Shown here one piece after another: positions 44,165-52,387 of a stretch of DNA of 64,000 nt (position 1 is its first letter; each line of letters begins with the position of its first letter). The position numbers and the translations under genes were made by a program. The DNA is taken from the NCBI RefSeq assembly GCF_009858245.1, contig NZ_VMSB01000001.1, positions 1,488,001-1,552,000 on the forward strand, in the 5' to 3' direction. The notes under the pieces were generated by a model. It saw only the letters and a list, made by a program, of their open reading frames with translations. It was not told the origin of the DNA and made no database searches. The stretch is from Ornithinibacter aureus. GTDB taxonomy: Bacteria > Actinomycetota > Actinomycetes > Actinomycetales > Dermatophilaceae.

Positions 44165-45600
44165 GCGAGCCCGCCGGGCGACCCGCTGAGAATGAGACGA
44201 GCACAGGCGGATGAGTCCTGCCTGGGACGTCAGAGTGCCTCCCATGGCATGAACCGGTGGCGCGTCGTAGCGCCCCAGATAGGACTACGCCGGGTGCGGC
44301 GTGTTTCACGGACATGGCTCCCCTCTGTGTCAAGAGGCGGCCGGGAGGGGGGTTCTAGGATCGGTGGTGGCGGGTCCGGGAAGTGGCTTGTCCGAAGAGT
44401 TGGTGTGGGGCTGTGAGCCGGCCGCGCTGGAGTCAGAGTCGTTGCCCCGTTGCCCTCCCGGGCCCGTCGCCATGTGTCGGGCGGCGTCGTTGACCATGGT
44501 GCGGTACACGATGTCGGAGAGTCGGCGTTTGAGCAGGCGCATGGACTCGTTGGAGGTCTTGCCGCGGGCTTTGCTGCGGTCGAAGTAGGCGCGGCCCTCG
44601 GTGGGGTTGCGCAGCTGGACGGTGGCCATGATGTGCAGCACGCGGTTGATCTGACGGTTGCCACCGCGGGACAGGCGGTGGCGCACGTTGTCCCCGGAGG
44701 ATGCGTCGATGGGGGCGGTGCCCGTCCAGGAGCCGAAGTGGTTGTTGTCGGGGAACCGGGTGATGTCACCGACTTCGACGAGTAGCCGGGCGGCGCCTGA
44801 GGGGCCGATCCCGGTCAGGTCCATGAGGGTGGTGCCGGTGGCGGCGACCAGAGCGGTCAGCTCCTTGTTCGCGGCCTTCTTGCGCTGATAGATCCGCTCT
44901 AGGTCGGTGATCAGTTCGGCCGCGACCCGGCGGCGGGTCTTGCCCGCCGCGTCGCGTGGGCGGACGGTGGCGAGCAGCTTCTTGGCTTGGGCAGCGGACA
45001 GGTCCTTCTTCGCTCCGCCGGGGATCAGCCCGAGCAGCAGGTGGTGGACCTGCGACATCTTGCGGGTGTGTTCCTCTCCCAGGGACCGTCGCCGGTCGAC
45101 CAGGATCCGCAGCACGGCCAGCTGCTCGTCGTTGACCACCGGGCGCAGGCCGCTCATCCGGGTGCCGACCAGGGCCACGGAGTGTGCGTCGGTGGCGTCG
45201 GTCTTGCGGCCTTGGCCGGTGGCGAACACCCGCGCCCGCGCGGACAGCTTGGGTGGGACGTCGAGGACATGCTCGCCTTCGGCCAGGAGCCTGTTGGCCA
45301 CGTGCCTGCCGATGCCCTGACATCCCTCGATCGCCCACACACGCTCGGGCCACGCCTGCACGTACCGTCGCAGCGCGGCATGACCGTCCCGGTCGGTTGC
45401 GAATCGGCCCTTGCCGACGATGGATTCGTCACTGGTCATGACTTCGATCGTGACGGAGCGCTTGTGGGGTCCATCCCGATGACGACTCGCGATGTCGTGT
45501 CCATGGTGTCCTCCGAACTCGAACCTGATGGGGTTGTCGAGCTGGGAGGGCAACGCTACTTCGAGCTAGGGCATACCCCTCTTGAGCCTCTCCCGCTCTG
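44165..45600 (-). mobile_element. IS110-family insertion element, approximate extent
   Basis: Boundaries are estimated: IS110 elements lack clear terminal inverted repeats. The 165 bases downstream of the transposase stop and the sequence upstream of its ATG contain no other gene and would include the element ends and, if present, the bridge RNA. Just past the stop, AGAGGGGAGCCATG resembles a ribosome site plus start, a known kind of IS110 insertion target. Insertion into or beside the relaxase remnant would explain why that gene stops at 44164. Confidence 0.45.
44330..45504 (-). pseudogene. IS110-family transposase with a single-base frameshift
   Basis: From ATG 45504 translation gives MDTTSRVVIGMDP and then leaves frame. 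The family sequence continues as HKRSVTIEVMTSDESIVGKG one frame over. One base is missing in the CCCC run at 45466-45469, within the G-[IM]-D-P-H-K motif holding the first catalytic Asp. The rest is intact: the DEDD domain (WAIEGCQGIGRHVANRLLAE, KTDATDAHSVAL), then the IS111A/IS1328-type domain LTGIGPSGAARLLVEVGDIT, and RHRLSRGGNRQINRVLHIMA with its conserved Ser. About 390 codons. Without the shift it would be full length; a sequencing error is possible. Confidence 0.82.
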
Positions 45601-45624
45601 GCGGCGTCCGGGGACGCGCAGGCC

Positions 45625-45668
45625 AAATGAGAGCCACACCGAGGTGAGCAGCCGAAATGAGAGCGACA
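45625..45668. repeat. Two direct repeats, possible IS21-family end
   Basis: AAATGAGAGCCACA (45625-45638) and AAATGAGAGCGACA (45655-45668) differ at one base and start exactly 30 bases apart. Multiple tandem-spaced repeats ending in a TGTCGCTCTCATTT-like sequence (reverse strand) are a trait of IS21-type termini. No IstA/IstB gene remains here. Inference. Confidence 0.4.
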
Positions 45669-45970
45669 AACCCGGACGCCTAGACCGAGCCTCGTCAGAT
45701 ACCGGCCATGCCGTCAATGAAACCAGTAGCCGATGTCGGACGTTCGTGGGGGCGCGTTCAGAGGCTGTCAGCCACCTGGCCCGCTGGACTTCGGTACCAG
45801 ACGAACCCACCGACATGCATTGCGGCACTACCGATGGCCGGTGAGCGTCATCAGACCGGACCGAGACGCCCTTTGAAGCAACGGGGATGCTGACAGCGCC
45901 GCGTCGCCTTCGGGGGCCCGGCGACCCGCGAGCCGATCGCGGCGCGGGATCAATCGTTAAGATTCCTCGG

Positions 45971-45999
45971 TTGACTGGCCCTACCGCACTCCCTACCTT
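45971..45999 (+). promoter_or_regulatory. Housekeeping-type promoter of the S1 protease gene
   Basis: TTGACT (45971-45976) and TACCTT (45994-45999) with a 17-base spacer, about 29 bases before the ATG, followed by the ribosome site GGGGAGGAG (46013-46021). Confidence 0.6.
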
Positions 46000-46966
46000 T
46001 AGTCATTCTACGGGGAGGAGCGGGGCAATGAAATCACGCATTTCATGGCGACGGCGAGCAGGGACGGCAATCTCGAAGTGGGTGCTGGCTATCGCGGTCG
46101 CCGGTGTATCCGGTATGGCCACGGATGTACCGGCCGGGACCGCGCCGACGCAGGACTTGTTGAAGGAGCATGACGAGGTTCGCGAGCAGGTCCAGCCGGT
46201 CTATGAGCACAACTGGCCCGAGCTCGACGACAAAGACTTGGACGAGCGCTATTCGACCGCCCAGGTTCGCCATGAGCTAGTTGAGAAGTGGTCTGCTGAC
46301 CCGGAGTTCGGTGGTATCCATTTCGACTTTCCGGGCAACGTTCTGACGGTCTTCGGGCGCGATGAGCGATTCCTCAAGCGCTCCGTCGATGAGCTGGCAT
46401 CCAGCCTCCCGTCTGAGTCGACGATGACCGCCCGCACCCAAGTCGTCCGCTGGTCCGCTCACGACCTAATAGCGGCATCCACGGCGCTGTCTGAGCACCT
46501 GCCAATGGACAAAGAAGACTTCGGCGTCACCTTGGACTATCGCTCTAATGCTGTGGTGGTGCTGCTTCCCGCACGCTACGAAGACGCCCGTGAAGCGCTG
46601 GAACGTGACGGCCGCTACGTGGTGGAGATTGTCAAAACCTACGATCGCGGCGAGCCGGCTGCCTGCACCGACCGATACGGCTGCGGAAGACCCCTGCGGG
46701 GTGGGATCAACATCGGACGGTTCCAAGGCACTGACTCGACCGATTACTGCACTCTGGGGTTCACAACGAGGGCGACTGACGGCAGCCGCTGGGTGTATTC
46801 GGCAGGCCATTGTGTCCCCACGATCGACAGCACGACTTGGGGCCATGGCGAGCAGGAGTTCGGACAGGCTCGCGTCACCCGGAACTCTGGAGGAGCGGGA
46901 CTGCTGCACGGATAGGTGACAACGACTCTGTGGTGCCGTGGGGTGCCACGGGAGAGGATGTGCACC

Positions 46967-47260
46967 ATGCCCAAGCCGTACCCCAAGGAGTTCCGACAGA
47001 ACGTGATCGAGGTGGCTCGCGCTCGTGAGGCAGGGACGACGTTGAAGGAGATCGCGACCGATTTCGGGATCTCGGAATCCTGCCTGACTAACTGGCTCGC
47101 CATCGCTGACCGGCAGGACGGGAACAAACCCGCCACGGCCGTGAGCGACTCTGGTGAGTTGCGCGAGGCCAAGCGTCGGATCCGGTTGCTCGAGCAAGAG
47201 AACGAGGTGCTACGCCGCGCAGCGGCGTACCTCTCGCAGGCGAACCTGCCGGGAAAATGA
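46967..47260 (+). CDS. IS3-family transposase OrfA (helix-turn-helix)
   Basis: 97 residues from ATG 46967. The N-terminal helix-turn-helix is KPYPKEFRQNVIEVARAREA, then TTLKEIATDFGISESCLTNW; the C-terminus is a leucine-zipper-like REAKRRIRLLEQENEVLRRA used for multimerisation. It binds the element's terminal repeats. It ends in a GGGAAAA heptamer directly before TGA, which should allow -1 frameshifting into OrfB. Confidence 0.92.
   Translation: MPKPYPKEFRQNVIEVARAREAGTTLKEIATDFGISESCLTNWLAIADRQDGNKPATAVSDSGELREAKRRIRLLEQENEVLRRAAAYLSQANLPGK
47251..47257 (+). promoter_or_regulatory. Slippery heptamer GGGAAAA for -1 ribosomal frameshifting
   Basis: In the OrfA frame it reads G GGA AAA then TGA, the X-XXY-YYZ form. 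Slippage by -1 gives GGG AAA ATG, entering OrfB at its own ATG and producing the OrfAB fusion transposase. Confidence 0.65.
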
Positions 47261-48153
47261 TGTACCCGCTCGTCCGTGAGCTGGCCGCCCAGGAGACCCC
47301 GATCAGGGTTCCTGTGACGGTGACGTGCCGGGTGCTGAACCTTGCCAGAGCGCCGTACTACCGGTGGCTGGCCAACCCGGTGACCGACGCCGACTGGGTC
47401 GCGGCGCACCGCGCGAACGCGTTGTTCGACGCGCACCGTGACGACCCGGAGTTCGGGTACCGGCTGCTCGCGGACGAGGCCCGCGACGCCGGGCAGGACA
47501 TGTGCGACCGCACCGCGTGGGCGATCTGCTCGGGCAACGCGTGGTGGAGCGTGTTCGGGAAGAAGCGCTCGAAGAAGGGCCGGCCCGGCCCGCCGGCGCA
47601 CGATGACCGCGTCCAGCGTGACTTCACCGCGACCGGCCCGAACCAGCTGTGGCTGACCGACATCACGGAGCACCGCACCCGTGAGGGCAAGGTGTACATG
47701 TGCGCCGTCAAGGACGTGTGGTCCAACCGGCTCGTCGGGTACTCCATCAGCTCGCGGATGAAGGCCCGCCTGGCCGTGCAGGCGTTGGAACACGCCGTGG
47801 ACACCCGCGCCCGAGCGGGCGTCGACGTGGCCGGGTGCATCGTCCACAGCGACAGAGGGTCCCAATTCCGGTCCCGCAAATACCTGCGCGCCCTGTCCCG
47901 GCACGACCTGCTCGGATCCATGGGCCAGGTCGGCTCGAGCGCGGACAACGCCGCCATGGAGAGCTGGTTCGCCCTGCTGCAGAAGAACGTCCTGGACCGC
48001 CACACCTGGGACACCCGCGACCAGCTGAAGCTGGCCATCGTCACCTGGACCGAACGGACCTACCACCGCCGACGACGCCAAGCCCGCCTCGGCAAGTTGA
48101 CCCCCATCGAGTACGAGACCATCATGACCACACCGGCCACCCAGGCCGCGTGA
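47257..48153 (+). CDS. IS3-family transposase OrfB (DDE integrase)
   Basis: 298 residues; its ATG overlaps the OrfA stop (ATGATG...). The HTH_21-like region (LFDAHRDDPEFGYRLLADEA) precedes the rve core. Catalytic residues: WLTDITEH (Asp), IVHSDRGSQF (Asp) and DNAAMESWFALL (Glu), the last two separated by 35 residues as in D-D-35-E enzymes. Probably active alone or as the OrfAB fusion. Intact, unlike the IS110 and IS256 transposases in the same island. Confidence 0.94.
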   Translation: MMYPLVRELAAQETPIRVPVTVTCRVLNLARAPYYRWLANPVTDADWVAAHRANALFDAHRDDPEFGYRLLADEARDAGQDMCDRTAWAICSGNAWWSVFGKKRSKKGRPGPPAHDDRVQRDFTATGPNQLWLTDITEHRTREGKVYMCAVKDVWSNRLVGYSISSRMKARLAVQALEHAVDTRARAGVDVAGCIVHSDRGSQFRSRKYLRALSRHDLLGSMGQVGSSADNAAMESWFALLQKNVLDRHTWDTRDQLKLAIVTWTERTYHRRRRQARLGKLTPIEYETIMTTPATQAA

Positions 48154-48638
48154 CCCAACCTGTCACCTATCCGTGCAGCAGTCCCAGCCGACTACGTGCG
48201 TATCCGCAACTCCAACCCATATTGGCTGGCGGGAACGTTTGGGTGGGTGTACCGAACCCCGGCCGCGCCCGGCGAGATCAACTACGCCGTGAGTTCCGAT
48301 GCCACGATTAGCGTCGGTGACACTGTGTGTTACGGCGGCCGCTGGTTCACGGCCACGACAACCACGTGTGGCGTCATCATCTCCCGGGCACCCTCCACCG
48401 GTGGCCGCCCCCACGTAGAGGGGCCCCGCGTTTGTGGCGGAGACAGTGGCGGGCCGGTGACATACATCGCGGGCTCGGCGCGGTGGGCCTACGGTCTCAT
48501 CTCCGGGACGATCTCCCCGCGGGATGCGACTAACTGCATCGACAACGACGGGACCGGAGTGAGCTACTTTAGTCCGCTGCCCGCAATCAACGCTCACTCG
48601 GACTCCGTATCTGCAGCTTTGGTGAGAGTTGACGTCAG

Positions 48639-49109
48639 ATGACATGGGGATGGGTGGCGCGGTGGAGCCCGGTCGCGCTGGCGGTGGCGTCCCTCGCAGC
48701 CTGCACGGAAGGGTCCACTCAGAGAACTCCCACGAGCGCCCCTTCGAGCTCGGAAACCACAACAATGTCGTCACCCAGCGCATCTCCCTTGGCCCGGTCA
48801 ACGTGGCGGCCCGGACAAAGCGCCATGTCCGGCGCTATTCCAGGTAGTTTGGTGCTCGCGAGCGACGGATGTATAAAGCTCGTGGAGGACGGAGGGCCCA
48901 CCCACTCAGTTCTGTGGCCTGTCGAGTGGACCGCGGAAGTAGCAGGCACCGAAGCTGTTATCCGCGACCCAACGGGTGACATGACAATCCGCACCGGCGA
49001 TGAGGTAGAACTCGCTGGCGGATTCTTGAGCGAAGGCCAGTACGAGCCGCAGCGGTGCGCCACGGGTGCCGCCTGGCAAGTCGTCGGCGTCATGCGACAT
49101 GAGCAGTAG
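48639..49109 (+). CDS. Small lipoprotein translationally coupled to the S1 protease
   Basis: 156 residues. ATG 48639 overlaps the protease TGA (ATGA). A signal peptide ending in the lipobox SLAAC predicts a lipid-anchored protein. A Ser/Thr-rich spacer (TQRTPTSAPSSSETTTMSSP) leads to a compact domain (VLASDGCIKLVEDGGPTHSV, then VIRDPTGDMTIRTGDEVELA) of no recognised family. Coupling suggests it works with the protease, as an inhibitor, anchor or substrate-presenting partner. The IS3 insertion upstream is expected to cut or weaken its expression. Confidence 0.72.
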   Translation: MTWGWVARWSPVALAVASLAACTEGSTQRTPTSAPSSSETTTMSSPSASPLARSTWRPGQSAMSGAIPGSLVLASDGCIKLVEDGGPTHSVLWPVEWTAEVAGTEAVIRDPTGDMTIRTGDEVELAGGFLSEGQYEPQRCATGAAWQVVGVMRHEQ

Positions 49110-49170
49110 GTGCGGAGCCCCGCAGCGAGGTTCGTCCGGCTGCCGCGCCCGTTCGAGACTGGTCTCCCCG

Positions 49171-49297
49171 ACCTACCACCGCCGCAGGCGCCAAGCCCGC
49201 CTCGGCTAGTTGACCCCCATCGAGTACGAGACCATCATGACCACACCGGCCACCCAGGCCGCGTGACCAACATGTCACCTATCCGTGCAGCAGTTCC
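49171..49297 (+). mobile_element. Right-end fragment of a second IS3 copy
   Basis: 127 bases nearly identical to 48060-48185: the last OrfB codons with an AAG-to-TAG change, the noncoding tail with small differences, and the terminal repeat ending in CAGTTCC instead of CAGTCCC. The rest of the copy is absent. It records an older visit of the same element or a deletion between copies. Confidence 0.88.
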
Positions 49298-49370
49298 GCG
49301 TAACGACACCTGTCTCAGACTGCTTGACATCTTCCGGCTCGGAAGCTGCCGCCAGTTGCTGCGCGCACTG

Positions 49371-49748
49371 TCAGCGTTCAAGACAGTCGGTGTATCGCTG
49401 AAGCTTTGGCACCTTGCAGGCACCGTCCACCACGGCCCTGCTCCCGAGGTCGTCCGAGAGTGTTGCTGTGAGTGTGTAGGGGACTCCGCGATCGTCACAC
49501 CCCGTTGGGTACTCCCATGCGTAGACCGTGACGACCACCTGGTCGGTGCGCTCTTCCACGTCCAAGCGTGAGCCGTCCTGGCAGTAGCTACCCGTGTAGT
49601 TCACCTGAAGGTTGCGGCCTTCCACGATGGCTGGTTTCACGAACGGCTTCGGTTCGCCACGGGTCAGGTCGATCCACCACCACGCGATCAGGATCAACAG
49701 CAGCCCACCGGCGATAGGAAGTGCCCAGCGCCGCATGCTCGTCCACAT
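49371..49748 (-). CDS. Small membrane-anchored protein, unknown function
   Basis: 125 residues from ATG 49748, with GAGGAGGG about 10 bases upstream; ATG 49736 is an alternative. One helix (LPIAGGLLLILIAWWWIDLT) is followed by an extracytoplasmic domain of about 85 residues with four Cys (NYTGSYCQDGSRLDVEERTD, YPTGCDDRGVPYT, GACKVPKLQRYTDCLER), probably two disulfides. No family is recognised. It stands alone between the IS3 fragment and the IS256 element, in DNA less GC-rich than the core. Confidence 0.62.
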   Translation of the reverse strand: MWTSMRRWALPIAGGLLLILIAWWWIDLTRGEPKPFVKPAIVEGRNLQVNYTGSYCQDGSRLDVEERTDQVVVTVYAWEYPTGCDDRGVPYTLTATLSDDLGSRAVVDGACKVPKLQRYTDCLER

Positions 49749-49897
49749 CTGTCTGCGCCCTCCTCGGAGTCTTGACGGCCGTGGCTGCATCCTGCTCCTC
49801 GGAGGCTCGGCGGCGAACCTGCTCAGCCAAATGTCACTACTTCGAAACCGGGCATCGCCAAAGGCATCCACGACCGATCCGCGGCAGTTGAGGGGTC

Positions 49898-51313
49898 TGT
49901 GCAGAACCTTGTGTAACTGGCACTGGCGTGAGCCTCCCGCGCCGTGGGTGTGGGAGGGAGGAGCATCACGTCATGTCTGATCATGAGGAGCAGGTCCCGG
50001 CCAGTGCCGGTGAGTTGGTTTCGGCGCCTGGTTTCGCGGGGCTGGAGCTGGACCCGGCGTCGATGCGGGGCTTTGCTGAGTTGTTGGTTGCCCAGGCCGC
50101 TGGCCGGGGTATCGCGTTGACCGGCGAGGGCGGCCTGTTGACATCGTTGACTCGCCAGGTGCTGCAGTCGGCGTTGGAGGTCGAGATGGCCCAGCATCTG
50201 GGCTACGACAAGCACGACCCGGTCGGGCGGAACCTGGGCAACTCCCGCAACGGGACGACGCCGAAGACGATCCGCACCGAGGTCGGGCCGGTCACGATCA
50301 CCGTGCCGCGTGATCGTGCGGGCACGTTCGAACCGCAGATCGTGCCCAAGCATCAGCGCCGGCTGTCCGGGTTCGACGAGAACGTCATCAGCTTGTACGC
50401 CAAGGGCATGACCACCGGCGACATCGGCAACCACCTGTCCCAGGTCTATGACACGCAGGTGTCGAAGTCGCTGGTGTCCGCGGTGACCGAGCAGGTCGGG
50501 CGGGACCAGAAGGCGTGGCAGTCACGCCCGCTGGACGCGGTGTGCCCGGTGGTGTTGATCGATGCGATCGTGCTCAAGGTCCGTGACGGCAACGTCGGGA
50601 ACCGGCCGGTGTACGTGGCCATGGGCATCACCCTCGAGGGTGAGCGGGACGTGCTGGGGATGTGGGTCGGCCCCACCGGTGGGGAGGGCGCGAAGCAGTC
50701 GATGAACATGCTCACCGATCTGCGAAACCGTGGCATCCTCGACGTGTGCATCGTCTGCTGCGACGGCCTCAAGGGGCCTGCCGGACGCGATCCGCGCCAC
50801 CTGGCCGCTCGCGGACGTGCAGACGTGCGTGGTGCATCTGGTGCGCAACAGCCTGCGGTACGCCTCCAAGAAGCACTGGTCGGCGATCACGGCGGACCTG
50901 AAGCTCATCTACACCGCGCCGTCGGTCCCGGCCGCGGAAGAGGCGTTCGAGGTGTTCGCTGCCAACTGGGAGAGCATGTACCCGGCCATGGTCGCCTCGT
51001 GGCGACGCGCTTGGCAGGAGTTCATCCCGTTCCTGGACTTCCCCCTCGAGGTCCGCAAGCTGATCTACACCACGAACGGGATCGAGTCCCTCAACGCCAG
51101 GTTCCGTGCCGCGACTCGTCGACGCGGCCACTTCCCCGACGAGGACGCCGCGCTGAAGGTGCTCTACCTGACCGTGCTGGAACGGCAGAAGAACCGACCC
51201 AACCCGACCGGCCGGATCAACGGCTGGAAGGCCATCCTGAACACCCTGAGCATGACCTACGGCGACCGCCTGGGTCTGAAGTAGCCAGTGCCAGTTACAC
51301 AGAGTTCTGCACA
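49898..51313 (+). mobile_element. IS256-family insertion sequence
   Basis: 1,416 bases bounded by 30-bp inverted repeats 49898-49927 and 51284-51313, matching at 28 of 30 positions (TGTGCAGAAC at the tips, ACTGGCACTGGC inside). A single Mutator-type transposase, now frameshifted, fills it. No 8-9-bp target duplication could be seen, so a flank may have been lost or rearranged. Confidence 0.88.
49973..51284 (+). pseudogene. IS256-family (Mutator) transposase with one-base insertion
   Basis: The frame starts at ATG 49973 behind GGAGGGAGGAG. Up to VCIVCCDGLKG (near 50773) it is a normal Mutator transposase with first catalytic Asp in VVLIDAIVLKVRDG and the second in CCDGLKG. The expected LPDAIRATWPLADVQTCVVH is only in the next frame, because GGGGCCTG replaces GGGGCTG. 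The remainder, including the catalytic Glu in TTNGIESLNARFRAATRRRG, is intact to TAG at 51284. About 436 codons if repaired. Confidence 0.88.
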
Positions 51314-51508
51314 CTCCCCGCCCGGCGCGACCAAGACGACGGTTCTTGTGCGGCTTACAGAGCTGGCAACCCTTGTGCTGACGGTGAGGTGAGTGAGCCA
51401 TCGTGACTCCGATCCGTGACCAACACCCGCCACGGAGGGCGGGGTGAGCATGGTCGGGCAATCACAGAGCCGAGCGTACTCGCGCTCACTGCGGCATGTG
51501 AATGAAGG

Positions 51509-51736
51509 TCAGTGGCTGTCCCGACCGTCGTCCACGAGCGGGTATCCGGTCGGGTACTCGATCCAAGGCCCGCGCCCCTCGGTGCCGCAAGCCGGCTCGG
51601 CGGCGTGCCGCGTCGCCCAACCATCGGCGGGGCACCTTCCGCACTGAAGAACGTGGTCGATGTCGACATCGCGCTCCAACGTGCCGTCGCGTAGACGTGC
51701 CTCCCAGACATACTTCCGCCGCCGCCCGAACGGCAT
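51509..51736 (-). CDS. Hypothetical protein with Cys pair
   Basis: 75 residues from ATG 51736 (GTG 51790 would add 18). The sequence MPFGRRRKYVWEARLRDGTL, then DIDHVLQCGRCPADGWATRH, then EYPTGYPLVDDGRDSH is ordinary in composition, with C-x2-C and one further Cys (EPACGTEG), which could bind zinc. No family is recognised. It is situated in the island between the IS256 element and the toxin-antitoxin pair; the coding call is tentative. Confidence 0.4.
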   Translation of the reverse strand: MPFGRRRKYVWEARLRDGTLERDVDIDHVLQCGRCPADGWATRHAAEPACGTEGRGPWIEYPTGYPLVDDGRDSH

Positions 51737-51852
51737 CCCGCGCCTCAGCGATGTGGCGCGAATCGCGACAGGCAGCTCGTCACGACTCACGCGGGCATCA
51801 TCGCAGGGCGCGGAGCCGACTTCACCGATCTGCGGCAGGAGCGGACGACTCG

Positions 51853-52110
51853 TCAGACGTAGTGGAAGCGGGCTTGGAGGATCACCAGGTCGTCGCCGTC
51901 GACGAGGTAGACGAGCCGATGTTCCTCGGTGATCCGACGCGACCATGCCCCGGCCAGCATGTGTCGCAGTGGCTCGGGTTTCCCGATGCCGGCGACCGGG
52001 TCTCGCAGGGCGTCATCGATGAGTCGGTTGATCCGTTTCAGCATCTGCCGGTCAGCGGCCAGCCAATACGTGTAGTCCGCCCACCCGTTCGGTGTGAAGA
52101 CCAGCCTCAT
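51853..52110 (-). CDS. yoeB: YoeB/Txe-family mRNA interferase toxin
   Basis: 85 residues; ATG overlaps the antitoxin stop (ATGA). RelE/YoeB fold features: MRLVFTPNGWADYTYWLAAD, LKRINRLIDDALRDPVAGIG, GKPEPLRHMLAGAWSRRI, EEHRLVYLVDGDDLVILQAR and the C-terminal FHYV, with the conserved Glu, Arg and His-Tyr of the active site. It should cleave mRNA at the ribosomal A site when released from YefM. Confidence 0.92.
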   Translation of the reverse strand: MRLVFTPNGWADYTYWLAADRQMLKRINRLIDDALRDPVAGIGKPEPLRHMLAGAWSRRITEEHRLVYLVDGDDLVILQARFHYV

Positions 52111-52352
52111 CGCACCATGTCGTGCTCGTCCCGCTGCCCGGACCGTGCCTGCTGCAGGCTCTCGAGCAGGTGTCGGGCATTGGCCGGGACCCGCAACAAG
52201 TGGGCCGTCTCCTCGAGCGCGTCATAGTCCGCGCGAGACATCAGCACCGCGTCACCGCGGCGGGAGGTGATCTCGATCGGAGTGCGGTCCTCGTTGACCT
52301 GCTCGATGAGAGGAAACAAGTTCTTCCGTGCCTCGCTTGCGGTGACAGCCAT
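52107..52352 (-). CDS. yefM: YefM/Phd-family antitoxin
   Basis: 81 residues from ATG 52352 behind AGGAGAG. The N-terminal DNA-binding half is VTASEARKNLFPLIEQVNED and EITSRRGDAVLMSRADYDAL; the C-terminal helix (LRVPANARHLLESLQQARSG) wraps the toxin. It neutralises YoeB and, alone or with toxin, represses the operon through the palindrome upstream. Confidence 0.92.
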   Translation of the reverse strand: MAVTASEARKNLFPLIEQVNEDRTPIEITSRRGDAVLMSRADYDALEETAHLLRVPANARHLLESLQQARSGQRDEHDMVR

Positions 52353-52361
52353 GATCTCTCC

Positions 52362-52387
52362 TACTGGTACGGTTTCTTGTACCAGTA
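52362..52387. promoter_or_regulatory. Operator palindrome of yefM-yoeB
   Basis: TACTGGTAC (52362-52370) and GTACCAGTA (52379-52387), perfect 9-bp arms around 8 bases. It overlaps the -10 hexamer and lies just before the ribosome site. Each half carries GTAC, consistent with the YefM core sequence. Confidence 0.75.

Larger units (their letters stand above)
45505..46027. other. 523-base gap between the IS110 transposase and the S1 protease gene
   Basis: No convincing coding sequence on either strand. It should hold the upstream end of the IS110 element, a pair of 14-base direct repeats resembling an IS21-type end (45625-45668), and a good promoter for the protease gene (45971-45999). The last 100 bases are visibly richer in A/T than core DNA. 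Confidence 0.6.
46897..48185 (+). mobile_element. Complete IS3-family insertion sequence
   Basis: 1,289 bases. Perfect 25-bp terminal inverted repeats lie at 46897-46921 and 48161-48185. A 3-bp target duplication AGC flanks it (46894-46896 and 48186-48188). Two overlapping transposase frames fill the interior. Intact ends, intact frames and intact duplication indicate a recent insertion. A degraded second copy of its right end is at 49171-49297. Confidence 0.93.
46028..48642 (+). pseudogene. Secreted S1-family (streptogrisin/alpha-lytic-like) serine protease, split by an IS3 element
   Basis: The 5' part runs 46028-46896 and the 3' part 48189-48642. Removing the IS3 element plus one copy of its AGC target repeat rejoins them into one 440-codon frame with no other change. 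The N-terminus has a signal-type helix (SKWVLAIAVAGVSGMATDVP); a prodomain of about 200 residues follows. The catalytic domain shows WVYSAGHCVP (His), ADYVRIRNSN (Asp) and RVCGGDSGGPVTYI (Ser). The element sits immediately before the GCC-GAC codons of the Asp motif. As it stands, the product stops at 46915 within IS sequence and has only the His, so it is inactive. The GC-poor base composition suggests recent acquisition. Confidence 0.9.

Noticed and set aside
44165-44329. Bridge RNA of the IS110 element
   Set aside because: Expected for the family, but no loops could be matched to target and donor sequence because the element ends are not defined.
49880-51330. Target-site duplication of the IS256 element
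   Set aside because: Flanks on the two sides do not match as 8-9-base direct repeats; nothing reported.
51424-51443. GC hairpin CCCGCC...GGCGGG right of the IS256 element
   Set aside because: Short imperfect stem with no gene ending nearby; expected often at this GC content.
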